Of a stretch of 7,043 bases of DNA, positions 1 through 5,916 are shown one piece after another. Position numbers and translations under genes: made by a program. The stretch lies in assembly GCA_934130265.1 (NCBI GenBank), contig CAKOYC010000062.1:1-7043 (forward strand), given 5' to 3'. Source of the DNA: an uncultured Bacilli bacterium. GTDB lineage: Bacteria; Bacillota_I; Bacilli_A; RF39; UBA660. The number at the start of each line of letters is the position of its first letter. The stretch's first letter is position 1. The notes beneath the pieces are model-generated. The model did no database searches, was not told the DNA's origin, and saw only the letters and a list, made by a program, of their open reading frames with translations.

Positions 1-373
1 TACTTTAATACCAAATATACTTAGTCTAACTTATGTTAAAAATATAGGAGCAGCTTTTTCACTAATGGAAGGGAAAACCCCTCTTTTAATAATTATTTCC
101 TTAATAGCATTCTTCTTTCTCTATAAAGAATTAATAACAAGAGGGAATAGACCAATCATTAATCTTTCTTATATACTAATACTAGGGGGAATTTTAGGAA
201 ACTTTTATGATAGATTAGTACTTTCTTATGTAATTGATTATATTAGTGTTATAATATTTAATTATTACTTTCCAATCTTTAACTTTGCTGATATGTTAAT
301 TGTAATTGGAGTATTGATACTTATCTATGGATTATGGAAGGATGATAAAGATGAAGTTAGAAATAAAAGATGA
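1..373 (+). CDS. lspA: Lipoprotein signal peptidase (signal peptidase II), 5'-truncated by the window edge
   Basis: This is an intramembrane aspartyl protease that removes the signal peptide of prolipoproteins after lipid has been added to the cysteine. The frame is open from base 2, giving 123 visible residues; the family is about 150-165 aa, so the first membrane helix is missing. Seen in order are NIGAAFS (visible residues 14-20, the family's N-x-GAAFS box), a hydrophobic helix at about 25-41, a second ending in GNFYDR (66-71), VIDYI with catalytic Asp79, and FNFAD with catalytic Asp97 leading into the last helix. Both catalytic aspartates and the box spacing fit the family. An ATG at 65 lies inside the conserved box region and cannot be the true start. 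The stop TGA at 371-373 lies inside the next gene, so the two are very probably co-transcribed. The lspA-rluD order is common in Bacillota. Confidence 0.95.
   Translation, partial: TLIPNILSLTYVKNIGAAFSLMEGKTPLLIIISLIAFFFLYKELITRGNRPIINLSYILILGGILGNFYDRLVLSYVIDYISVIIFNYYFPIFNFADMLIVIGVLILIYGLWKDDKDEVRNKR
338..342 (+). promoter_or_regulatory. Ribosome binding site that sets the rluD start
   Basis: An AAGGA core lies within lspA, 8 nt before the ATG at 351. The other in-frame ATGs at 327 and 342 have no comparable site upstream; the one at 342 overlaps this site. It therefore favours 351 as the start. Confidence 0.6.
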
Positions 374-1235
374 ACAAGGAAGAATAGATGTTGTTTTAAG
401 TAAAATGTTAGATGAGTCTAGAAGCAAGATTCAAAGAAAAATAAAAGATGGTAAAATACTAGTTAATAATAAAAAAACCAGTTGTAACTATCAAGTGAGT
501 ATAGGAGATATAATTGATATCTTTAAAGAAGAAGTAGATAATAAATTAGAGAAAAAGGAAATACTAATTGATATTGTATTTGAAGATGAAAACTTACTAA
601 TTATTAATAAACAAAGTGGTTTAGTTGTTCATCCAGCTCCGGGGCATTTAAATGATACTTTAGTAAATGCCTTATTAGTAGATTATCCTTTAACTGATGA
701 TTTATTAAGACCAGGTATTGTTCATCGTTTAGATAAAGATACTAGTGGCTTAATGCTAGTAGCAAAGAATGAAGAGACAAAAGAAGCATTAAGTATGATG
801 CTTAAGAAAAAAGAAGTTAAAAGAACTTATCTTGCTTTAGTAGAAGGAGTTATTAAAGAAAGTAGAGGAACAATAGATGCTCCTATTGGAAGAGATCCTA
901 AAGATAGACTTAAGATGAAAGTAGTAAGTGGGGGAAAAGAAGCGGTTACGCACTTTAGTGTTATTAAAAGATATCAAAATAAAACCTTAATAGAATGTGT
1001 ACTTGATACAGGAAGAACCCATCAGATAAGAGTACATCTAGCTTATATCAATCATCCGGTAGTAAATGATCCAGTCTATGGGAATAGTAAAAAGACAACT
1101 AGTTTTGGTCAAATGCTTCATAGTTATAAGATAGAATTAATAGAACCAATAACTAAAGAACATTTAGAGTTTACTAAAGATGTACCTTTAGAGTTTAAAG
1201 CTTATTTAGATGAACTTGATAGTGTTGAGAATTAA
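351..1235 (+). CDS. rluD: RluA-family 23S rRNA pseudouridine synthase, RluD type
   Basis: This enzyme isomerises specific uridines to pseudouridine in RNA. RluD-type members act on 23S rRNA, but the exact target sites cannot be read from sequence. From the start at 351 the protein is 294 aa, normal for the family. An N-terminal S4 RNA-binding domain covers about residues 2-60. The catalytic domain follows, with VHPAPGH (93-99), HRLDKDTSG (125-133) containing catalytic Asp128, GRTHQIRVH (221-229) and HPVVNDPVYG (235-244). An in-frame ATG at 327 would add 8 residues with no family counterpart. The AAGGA 8 nt upstream supports 351, which overlaps the end of lspA by 23 bp. In Bacillota this position next to lspA is often filled by the B. 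subtilis ylyB orthologue, so the symbol rluD marks the subfamily, not a proven specificity. The gene ends in TAA; no terminator is visible after it. Confidence 0.93.
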   Translation: MKLEIKDEQGRIDVVLSKMLDESRSKIQRKIKDGKILVNNKKTSCNYQVSIGDIIDIFKEEVDNKLEKKEILIDIVFEDENLLIINKQSGLVVHPAPGHLNDTLVNALLVDYPLTDDLLRPGIVHRLDKDTSGLMLVAKNEETKEALSMMLKKKEVKRTYLALVEGVIKESRGTIDAPIGRDPKDRLKMKVVSGGKEAVTHFSVIKRYQNKTLIECVLDTGRTHQIRVHLAYINHPVVNDPVYGNSKKTTSFGQMLHSYKIELIEPITKEHLEFTKDVPLEFKAYLDELDSVEN

Positions 1236-1253
1236 GAAAAATTCGTGTATAAT
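1225..1253 (+). promoter_or_regulatory. Housekeeping sigma promoter for the rhomboid-proS unit
   Basis: TTGAGA (1225-1230) and a perfect TATAAT (1248-1253) are separated by the optimal 17 bp. The -35 box lies within the last codons of rluD. Transcription would start near 1260, about 20 nt before the rhomboid ATG and just ahead of its ribosome binding site (AAGGA, 1266-1270). Confidence 0.75.
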
Positions 1254-1279
1254 ACTTTGATGAAGAAGGATGTGAAAAG

Positions 1280-2434
1280 ATGGAAAATATATTTGAAATA
1301 AATGATACTAATATGATAGCAATGAAACTACTTCATTATTTTATAACTGAAAGAAATTATATCCCCATAATTCTAAATGGAGTAGAAGATGAAATTTGGT
1401 TAGAAAACTTAGATGAAGACTGTGAAATAGTAAGAATCGTTTTGCATCATATTCATAATGATGAACAATATAAATTTGATGTTTTTAAGACTAATCGAAT
1501 TGTAAAGAAGATAAAAGCAAAAACATTTTCTTTTAAGTTAAATACACTAAGTATCTTTCTAAATCTAGGAAGTAGTGTTGATCTTAGTAAAGAACTACCA
1601 AAGAATGGAGTAGCTACTTGTGTAACTGATGAAAAAGATGTTAAAAAAGATAAGTTGTTACTAGAGACTTATCCTGATATATATATAAATATTTCTAGAA
1701 ATAAAGAAAAAGGAGCAGATTTGTTTATTAAGATAACAGATGAGATTAATGAACATAATCATAAAGATCAAAAGCAGATGGATAAAGTATTTAGACCGAA
1801 GAAACCAATTATCACTTATCTTTTAGTTCTTATAAATGTACTATTATTTGTGGTGCCTGCTCTACTTGGACAGACTGATAATATCTTTAGAGAACTAGCT
1901 GTCTTTGGACCATATATTAGACAAGGTGAATATTATAGATTAATAACAGGTACCTTTATTCATGCTAATATTGCTCACTTAATATTTAATATGTATGCTT
2001 TGTGGATAATTGGTATTCAACTTGAGAGTTTTCTTGGTAAATGGAAATACTTACTCATCTACTTATTTAGTGGTTTAACAGCTTCCTTGATGTCCATAAC
2101 TTTCCATAATACAACCGTAAGTGTGGGAGCAAGTGGAGCCATCTTTGGTTTACTTGGAGCTATGTTATACTTTGGCTACCACTACCGAGTTTACTTAGGA
2201 ACTGTTATTAAAAGTCAGATAGTACCATTGATAGTTTTAAACTTAGGTTTAGGATTTTTAGTACCAGGAATTGATAATGCTGCTCATATTGGCGGATTAA
2301 TCGGGGGAGTATTAATGATGATGGCAACAGGTGTTGACTATAAAAGTGCTACTTTTGAAAAGGTAAATGGAGTAATAGTTTCTATTATTTATTTAGCATT
2401 CTTAATTTATATGGGAATATTCTATATTCATTAG
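1280..2434 (+). CDS. Rhomboid-family intramembrane serine protease, GluP/YqgP-like, without the TPR tail
   Basis: This membrane protein is predicted to cut transmembrane substrates within the bilayer; B. subtilis YqgP (GluP) is the best-known relative. Residues 1-170 form a soluble N-terminal domain, mixed and partly charged. Seven hydrophobic segments follow at roughly 176-197, 232-250, 256-272, 281-300, 311-329, 333-350 and 363-382. The active site is complete: HANIAHLIFN (228-237) is the family's H-x4-H-x3-N helix, GASGAIFG (283-290) carries nucleophile Ser285, and DNAAHIGG (332-339) carries catalytic His336. The protein is 384 aa and stops right after the last helix, whereas YqgP (about 507 aa) continues into TPR repeats. 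The start is fixed by AAGGA 9 nt upstream. It has its own promoter and is followed after 13 bp by proS, probably on the same transcript. The protease assignment is firm, the YqgP orthology less so, and the substrate is unknown. Confidence 0.92.
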   Translation: MENIFEINDTNMIAMKLLHYFITERNYIPIILNGVEDEIWLENLDEDCEIVRIVLHHIHNDEQYKFDVFKTNRIVKKIKAKTFSFKLNTLSIFLNLGSSVDLSKELPKNGVATCVTDEKDVKKDKLLLETYPDIYINISRNKEKGADLFIKITDEINEHNHKDQKQMDKVFRPKKPIITYLLVLINVLLFVVPALLGQTDNIFRELAVFGPYIRQGEYYRLITGTFIHANIAHLIFNMYALWIIGIQLESFLGKWKYLLIYLFSGLTASLMSITFHNTTVSVGASGAIFGLLGAMLYFGYHYRVYLGTVIKSQIVPLIVLNLGLGFLVPGIDNAAHIGGLIGGVLMMMATGVDYKSATFEKVNGVIVSIIYLAFLIYMGIFYIH

Positions 2435-2447
2435 AAAGGAAAAAAAT

Positions 2448-3872
2448 ATGAAAAATGAAAAAATAACAGAAAGAGATAAAGATTTTGCTAAGTGGTATAC
2501 TGATGTTGTAAAAGCTGCTCATCTTGCTACTTATTCAAGTGTTAAAGGATGTATTATTTTTGAACCTAATGGTTATGCTTTATGGGAAGAAATTCAAAAA
2601 AACTTAGATAGAATGTTTAAAGAGACAGGTCATAGAAATGTTTATATGCCTTTATTAATACCTAAGGCTTTATTAGAAAAAGAAGGAGAATTAGTAGAAG
2701 GATTTGCTCCTGAAGTAGCTTGGGTTACTAAAGGTGGGCAAAAAGAGTTAGAAGAACCATTATGTGTTAGACCTACTAGTGAGACATTATTTAGTGATTA
2801 CTATCATGAAGTGGTTAAAAGCTATCGTGATCTTCCTCTTAAATATAATCAGTGGTGTAGTGTTTTTCGTTGGGAAAAGGAAACAAGACCATTTTTAAGA
2901 AGCCGTGAGTTTTTATGGCAAGAAGGACATACTGTTCATGAAACTAGTGAAGAAGCTGAAGAAGAGACCAAAAGAATGCTTAGTATTTATGAAAAACTAT
3001 TTAAAGAATATTTAGCTATTCCTGTTATTACTGGTAAGAAAACTGAAAAAGAAAAATTTGCTGGAGCAGAATATAGTTTGACAGTAGAAGCTTTAATGTA
3101 TAATGGAGTAGCTCTTCAATCTGGAACTAGTCACTATTTTGGCGATAAGTTTGCTAAAGCATATGATATCACTTTTAAAGATCGAAATAATAAAGATAGT
3201 TATTGTTATCAAACATCATGGGGTGTTACTACTAGAATGATTGGAGCTTTAATTATGGTTCATAGTGATGACTTTGGTTTAGTATTACCACCAAAAATAG
3301 CACCAGTTAAAGTAGCAATTATTAAAATAGGTGATAGTGATAAAGTTAATACTAAGATAGATGAAATAGTAGACGCTTTAAAAGCTAAAGAGATAAGCTA
3401 TATGGTAGATGATTCAAAAAAAAGTCCAGGCTTTAAGTTTGCAGAAGCGGAAGTTAATGGAATACCAGTTCGCATTGAAGTAGGTGAACGTGATTTAAAT
3501 GATAATAAAATAGTTCTAGCAAGAAGAGATACTAGAGAAAAAATCACTTGTGAAGCAGATAGTGATATAGCCTCTACTGTTAGTGATTTATTAGATACTA
3601 TTCAAAAAGATATGTATCAAAGAGCCTTAGAGCGAAGAGAAAAACTAACCTTTGAAGCTCATAATCTAGATGATGTTAGAAAGATAATGGATACTCAACC
3701 TGGTTTTATTAAAGCTATGTGGTGTGGTGATGAAGCATGTGAGTTGAAAATGAAAGAAATAAAAGGAACTAAGTCTCGTTGTATCTTAGAAGATGAAAAG
3801 AAAATAGATGATAAATGCGTTGTATGTGGAAAAGACGCTAAACACTTAGTAGTATGGGGTATTCAGTATTAG
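2448..3872 (+). CDS. proS: Prolyl-tRNA synthetase, short archaeal/eukaryotic type (ProS type 3)
   Basis: This class II synthetase attaches proline to tRNA(Pro) in the cytoplasm. Visible elements are RPTSET (108-113, with the T-x-E loop that senses proline), motif 2 at FRWEKETRP (140-148) running into RSREFLWQEGHT (151-162), motif 3 around TRMIGALIMVHSDD (262-275), an anticodon-binding domain from about 285 to 390, and a C-terminal zinc-binding domain with Cys426/Cys431 and Cys457/Cys460. The protein ends in the tyrosine typical of this type. At 474 aa, with about 110 residues between motifs 2 and 3, there is no room for the INS editing domain of the usual bacterial ProRS (about 570 aa). Editing of Ala-tRNA(Pro), if needed, would have to come from elsewhere. 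AAGGA lies 7 nt before the ATG. The 13-bp gap after the rhomboid gene leaves no space for a T-box, so expression probably follows the upstream promoter. Confidence 0.96.
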   Translation: MKNEKITERDKDFAKWYTDVVKAAHLATYSSVKGCIIFEPNGYALWEEIQKNLDRMFKETGHRNVYMPLLIPKALLEKEGELVEGFAPEVAWVTKGGQKELEEPLCVRPTSETLFSDYYHEVVKSYRDLPLKYNQWCSVFRWEKETRPFLRSREFLWQEGHTVHETSEEAEEETKRMLSIYEKLFKEYLAIPVITGKKTEKEKFAGAEYSLTVEALMYNGVALQSGTSHYFGDKFAKAYDITFKDRNNKDSYCYQTSWGVTTRMIGALIMVHSDDFGLVLPPKIAPVKVAIIKIGDSDKVNTKIDEIVDALKAKEISYMVDDSKKSPGFKFAEAEVNGIPVRIEVGERDLNDNKIVLARRDTREKITCEADSDIASTVSDLLDTIQKDMYQRALERREKLTFEAHNLDDVRKIMDTQPGFIKAMWCGDEACELKMKEIKGTKSRCILEDEKKIDDKCVVCGKDAKHLVVWGIQY

Positions 3873-3878
3873 ATAAAT

Positions 3879-3905
3879 AAAGTGCAACTAGTTTGTGCTT
3901 TTTTT
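3879..3905 (+). terminator. Rho-independent terminator after proS
   Basis: Bases 3879-3887 pair with 3893-3901 to form a 9-bp stem around the 5-nt loop CTAGT. Two of the pairs are G-U wobbles. Seven T residues follow or overlap the stem end (3899-3905). It starts 6 bp after the proS stop. The stem is AT-rich and of moderate strength, but the position and T-tract make it convincing. Confidence 0.75.
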
Positions 3906-3908
3906 GGC

Positions 3909-3937
3909 TTGAAAAAAATATTGAAATATGATAAAAT
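3909..3937 (+). promoter_or_regulatory. Promoter with extended -10 for the repeat-protein pair
   Basis: TTGAAA (3909-3914) and TAAAAT (3932-3937) are 17 bp apart, and TGA directly before the -10 box gives the extended -10 form. Each hexamer matches the consensus at five of six positions. The -35 box begins three bases after the T-tract of the proS terminator. The predicted transcript would begin near 3944 and carry a short leader with the site AAGGGA (3959-3964), 7 nt before the ATG at 3972. Confidence 0.72.
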
Positions 3938-3971
3938 AAGCACGCTTTTGTGAATGGAAAGGGATTAATAT

Positions 3972-4244
3972 ATGCAAGTAGATTTTAATAAAATAAAAGA
4001 AATATATGGAGAAGAAACACTTAGATTAATAGTATATAACTTAGATAAAGTTTTAAATAATTTAAAGTACTTCGAATCATTAGGCTTTACTGACTCACTT
4101 GATATTTTTGAACGAAGTATCTTTAGCTTTATTGATGAACCTATATATTTTAAAAATAAACTTAATAAATTAGTCTTAAACTTAGGAATAGATTATGTAA
4201 ATATAATAGAAAATGATATAAGTATACTGGAGGAGTTAGAATGA
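3972..4244 (+). CDS. Small helical protein of unknown function, coupled to the repeat protein
   Basis: I do not recognise a named family. The 90-aa product has no signal peptide or membrane segment, is probably cytosolic, and looks all-helical. Two similar stretches are visible: residues 24-50, with LNNLKYFESLGF followed by LDIFERSI, and residues 56-90, with a helix ending LVLNLGIDYV followed by IIENDISILEEL. This pattern of a helix, an L-G pair, then a short helix with a serine or acidic residue resembles the degenerate repeats at both ends of the next protein and, more loosely, mTERF-type motifs. An in-frame stop at 3966-3968 makes this the first possible ATG, and AAGGGA lies 7 nt upstream. 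Its TGA overlaps the ATG of the next gene (ATGA, 4241-4244), so the two are translationally coupled and probably work together. It is the first gene after a good promoter, so it is very likely real. Confidence 0.8.
   Translation: MQVDFNKIKEIYGEETLRLIVYNLDKVLNNLKYFESLGFTDSLDIFERSIFSFIDEPIYFKNKLNKLVLNLGIDYVNIIENDISILEELE
4229..4235 (+). promoter_or_regulatory. Strong ribosome binding site for the repeat protein
   Basis: GGAGGAG within the last codons of the 90-aa gene lies 5-7 nt before the ATG at 4241, which itself overlaps the upstream stop. It is among the strongest sites in the window and suggests substantial translation of the large protein, by re-initiation or independently. Confidence 0.7.
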
Positions 4245-5866
4245 TAGAATTTTATGATTTGAAAGAATTATTAAAAGAATACCAAATAGATGCAGATAAA
4301 GTAATTAAAAAGAATAATAATATTTTAACAAAAGGTGATTATCAAAGTATTAAAAAATCATTAGACTTTTTGATTAAAGAGTTAAAAGTATCTTCAAAAA
4401 ATATAGAAAAATGTCCTAGTGTGATGTATTTACAAGTAGAATCATTAAAAGATAATTATAACTTTCTGCTTAATTCCTCAATTACATTTTCAAATATAGA
4501 TTCATGTTTACATGTTTTATCAACTGATCCAACTTCCTTAAAAGAAACTTATAATTACGTACTTACTAATTATGGATTATATTATATAAATAGATTAACC
4601 TCAATATTAAGTATATCAGTAGATAGAATTAAAAATATAGAAAAATTAGGTATGAATAAGCAAGAAACATTGCTATCTTCAATTAGTAGGCAAAGTGAGG
4701 ATAAGATAAATAAGTTAGTAAATTTTTGTAAAGCGAATAATATAAAAATTACAAGTAATGTTTTATCTAAGTCCATAGAAGAAATAAATACTATAATAGA
4801 AATTTGTAGAGAAAATAAGATAGATATTAGTAGCAATGTATTTAGAAAAACAAGTGATGAACTAAAAGAAATAATTAAAATTTGTAAGAGAAATAATGTA
4901 AAAGTAACAGGTGGTATTTTCTTGAAAAGTGTTAATGAAATTGAAACTATAATTGATACTTGTAAGAAGAACAATTTAAAAATAACGGGAACTATTTTTT
5001 TAAGGTCAGCTTTAGAAATTGAAGAAATAGTAAGTGCCTGTCAAGAAAACAATATAAATATAACAGGAAGTATGTTTCTTAAAACAGGTGAAGAACTAAA
5101 AGAAATAATAAATATCTGTAAAGCAAATAATATTAAACTAGTAAGTACCATATTTAAAAGAAATATAGAAGAAATAAAAGATATAGTAGAAGTATGTAAA
5201 GAGAAAAAAATTAAAATACCAGGTAGTATTTTTAATAAGCCAGCAGGGGAAATAGAAAAAATAATAAAAGTTTGTGAAGAAAATAATATTGAAGTAACGG
5301 GTACAATTTTTAGAAAAAGTTCATTAGAGCTTGAGGAAATAATAAATACTTGCAAGATTAATAATATAAAAATAACAGGAAGTATATTTTTAAGATCAGC
5401 TTTAGAAATAATAGAAATAGTTAGTATATGCCAAAAGAACAATATAATGCTAACAGGTGGAGTATTTAGAAAAACACCTGAAGAGTTAAATGATATAGTA
5501 AAAATGTGTAAAGATAATAATATAAAAATAACAGGAAGTATATTTTTAAAATCATATGGTGAATTAAATGAGACAATTAATTTTATTAAAACCAATTATG
5601 ATGAATCATATTTATTACCGCTTATAATTAATAAAAATGTTTGCCATTTAAAAGAAACTTTTTCTTATTTAGATGAATTAGGTGTTTTATCAGTAGTTAG
5701 AAATAGTGCTGCAATTTTAACTTTATCTCTTGATGAAATTAAAGAAAGAAAAAAAGCTATTATTGAATTAGGTGAGCCGTTAGTAACTGAAAAAGGAAAA
5801 TTCAATTCAATATTTGGAATGAGTAAGAAGAATTATGAATTGAAATATAAAACTAAAACATTATAA
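4241..5866 (+). CDS. 26-residue tandem-repeat protein, predicted alpha-solenoid, function unknown
   Basis: This 541-aa protein has no signal peptide or membrane helix and is probably cytosolic. Residues 166-451 are eleven back-to-back 26-residue repeats with no insertion or deletion. By column: Asn-Asn at 1-2 (9 of 11), hydrophobic at 3 and 5, usually Thr-Gly at 6-7, hydrophobic then mostly Phe at 9-10, Lys or Arg at 12 (all), Glu at 16 (all), Ile or Leu at 17, Ile at 20 and Cys at 24 (ten of 11). The pattern suggests a short helix, a turn and a longer helix per unit. The flanks (about 40-136 and 456-513) hold degenerate units of about 30 residues, such as SSKNIEKCPSVM at 51-62 and AAILTLSLDEIKERKKAI at 490-507. 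These resemble mTERF-type nucleic-acid-binding helical repeats, a family best known from eukaryotes; that link is inference. Other helical scaffolds are possible. The protein is coupled to the 90-aa gene by ATGA, and the coding sequence looks more AT-rich than proS. Confidence 0.85.
   Translation: MIEFYDLKELLKEYQIDADKVIKKNNNILTKGDYQSIKKSLDFLIKELKVSSKNIEKCPSVMYLQVESLKDNYNFLLNSSITFSNIDSCLHVLSTDPTSLKETYNYVLTNYGLYYINRLTSILSISVDRIKNIEKLGMNKQETLLSSISRQSEDKINKLVNFCKANNIKITSNVLSKSIEEINTIIEICRENKIDISSNVFRKTSDELKEIIKICKRNNVKVTGGIFLKSVNEIETIIDTCKKNNLKITGTIFLRSALEIEEIVSACQENNINITGSMFLKTGEELKEIINICKANNIKLVSTIFKRNIEEIKDIVEVCKEKKIKIPGSIFNKPAGEIEKIIKVCEENNIEVTGTIFRKSSLELEEIINTCKINNIKITGSIFLRSALEIIEIVSICQKNNIMLTGGVFRKTPEELNDIVKMCKDNNIKITGSIFLKSYGELNETINFIKTNYDESYLLPLIINKNVCHLKETFSYLDELGVLSVVRNSAAILTLSLDEIKERKKAIIELGEPLVTEKGKFNSIFGMSKKNYELKYKTKTL
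4736..5593 (+). repeat. Eleven in-frame 78-bp tandem repeats within the 541-aa gene
   Basis: Units start every 78 bp from 4736 (4736, 4814, 4892, and so on to 5516). Most copies have diverged at DNA level while keeping the protein pattern, so the array is old. Two relations stand out. Units 4 and 9 share 21 of 26 residues, and about 64 of 78 bases by hand count. Units 9 and 11 share a perfect 35-bp stretch (5359-5393 and 5515-5549). Every unit is a multiple of three, so gain or loss of units would not break the frame. Confidence 0.93.
5359..5549 (+). repeat. Perfect 35-bp direct repeat, two copies 156 bp apart
   Basis: Bases 5359-5393 recur exactly at 5515-5549, offset by two repeat units. 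They encode the start of units 9 and 11. Recombination between them would remove exactly two units and keep the frame. They differ at the next base (G at 5394, A at 5550) and then match again for four bases. Confidence 0.85.
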
Positions 5867-5891
5867 AAGACTTTTCTATCAATAAAATATG

Positions 5892-5900
5892 TGATATATT
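5892..5900 (+). promoter_or_regulatory. Possible extended -10 element before the 65-aa gene
   Basis: TGA followed by TATATT fits the extended -10 form, with TATATT matching five of six consensus bases. No good -35 box lies 16-18 bp upstream (around 5871-5878). A start about 7 nt downstream would fall on the ribosome binding site at 5907, leaving almost no leader. The assignment is therefore weak. No terminator was found in the 50-bp gap (5867-5916), so read-through from the repeat gene is equally possible. Confidence 0.3.
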
Positions 5901-5906
5901 AGCCAC

Positions 5907-5913
5907 GGGAGGT
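5907..5913 (+). promoter_or_regulatory. Strong but closely spaced ribosome binding site of the 65-aa gene
   Basis: GGGAGGT closely matches the anti-Shine-Dalgarno sequence, but its GGAGG core ends only 4 nt before the ATG at 5917, against 7-9 nt for the other genes here. No better in-frame start is visible, so 5917 is kept. Confidence 0.55.
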
Positions 5914-5916
5914 ATT

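Noticed and set aside
65..373. Complete 102-aa small membrane protein starting at 65
   Set aside because: The frame continues upstream to the window edge and encodes the conserved LspA box directly before this ATG, so the gene is a truncated lspA.
2435..2447. T-box or other tRNA-sensing leader before proS
   Set aside because: Only 13 bp separate the rhomboid stop from the proS start, holding just a ribosome binding site.
4582..4974. 130-aa open frame on the minus strand opposite the repeat gene
   Set aside because: It lies antisense to the array, is a biased hydrophobic Ile/Leu/Ser/Phe-rich translation, and has no convincing ribosome binding site. A 78-bp period divisible by three keeps the reverse frame open by composition.
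4736..5593. CRISPR array or DNA-level iteron cluster
   Set aside because: The 78-bp units are contiguous, diverged at DNA level, conserved at protein level and lie within one open frame. There are no spacers.
5041..5595. 184-aa open frame on the minus strand opposite the repeat gene
   Set aside because: It is the mirror image of the in-frame repeats, with its own 26-residue periodicity inherited from the coding strand. The plus-strand gene has the promoter, the ribosome binding site and the sensible protein.
4241..5866. Leucine-rich repeat protein
   Set aside because: The length of 26 and the Asn positions are reminiscent, but the L-x-x-L-x-L strand pattern is absent and the Glu-Ile/Leu-x-x-Ile-Ile-x-x-Cys stretch reads as a helix.
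5861..5880. Terminator after the repeat gene (AAAAG/CTTTT near 5865-5875)
   Set aside because: The arms are separated by a single base, so no hairpin loop can form, and there is no proper T-tract.
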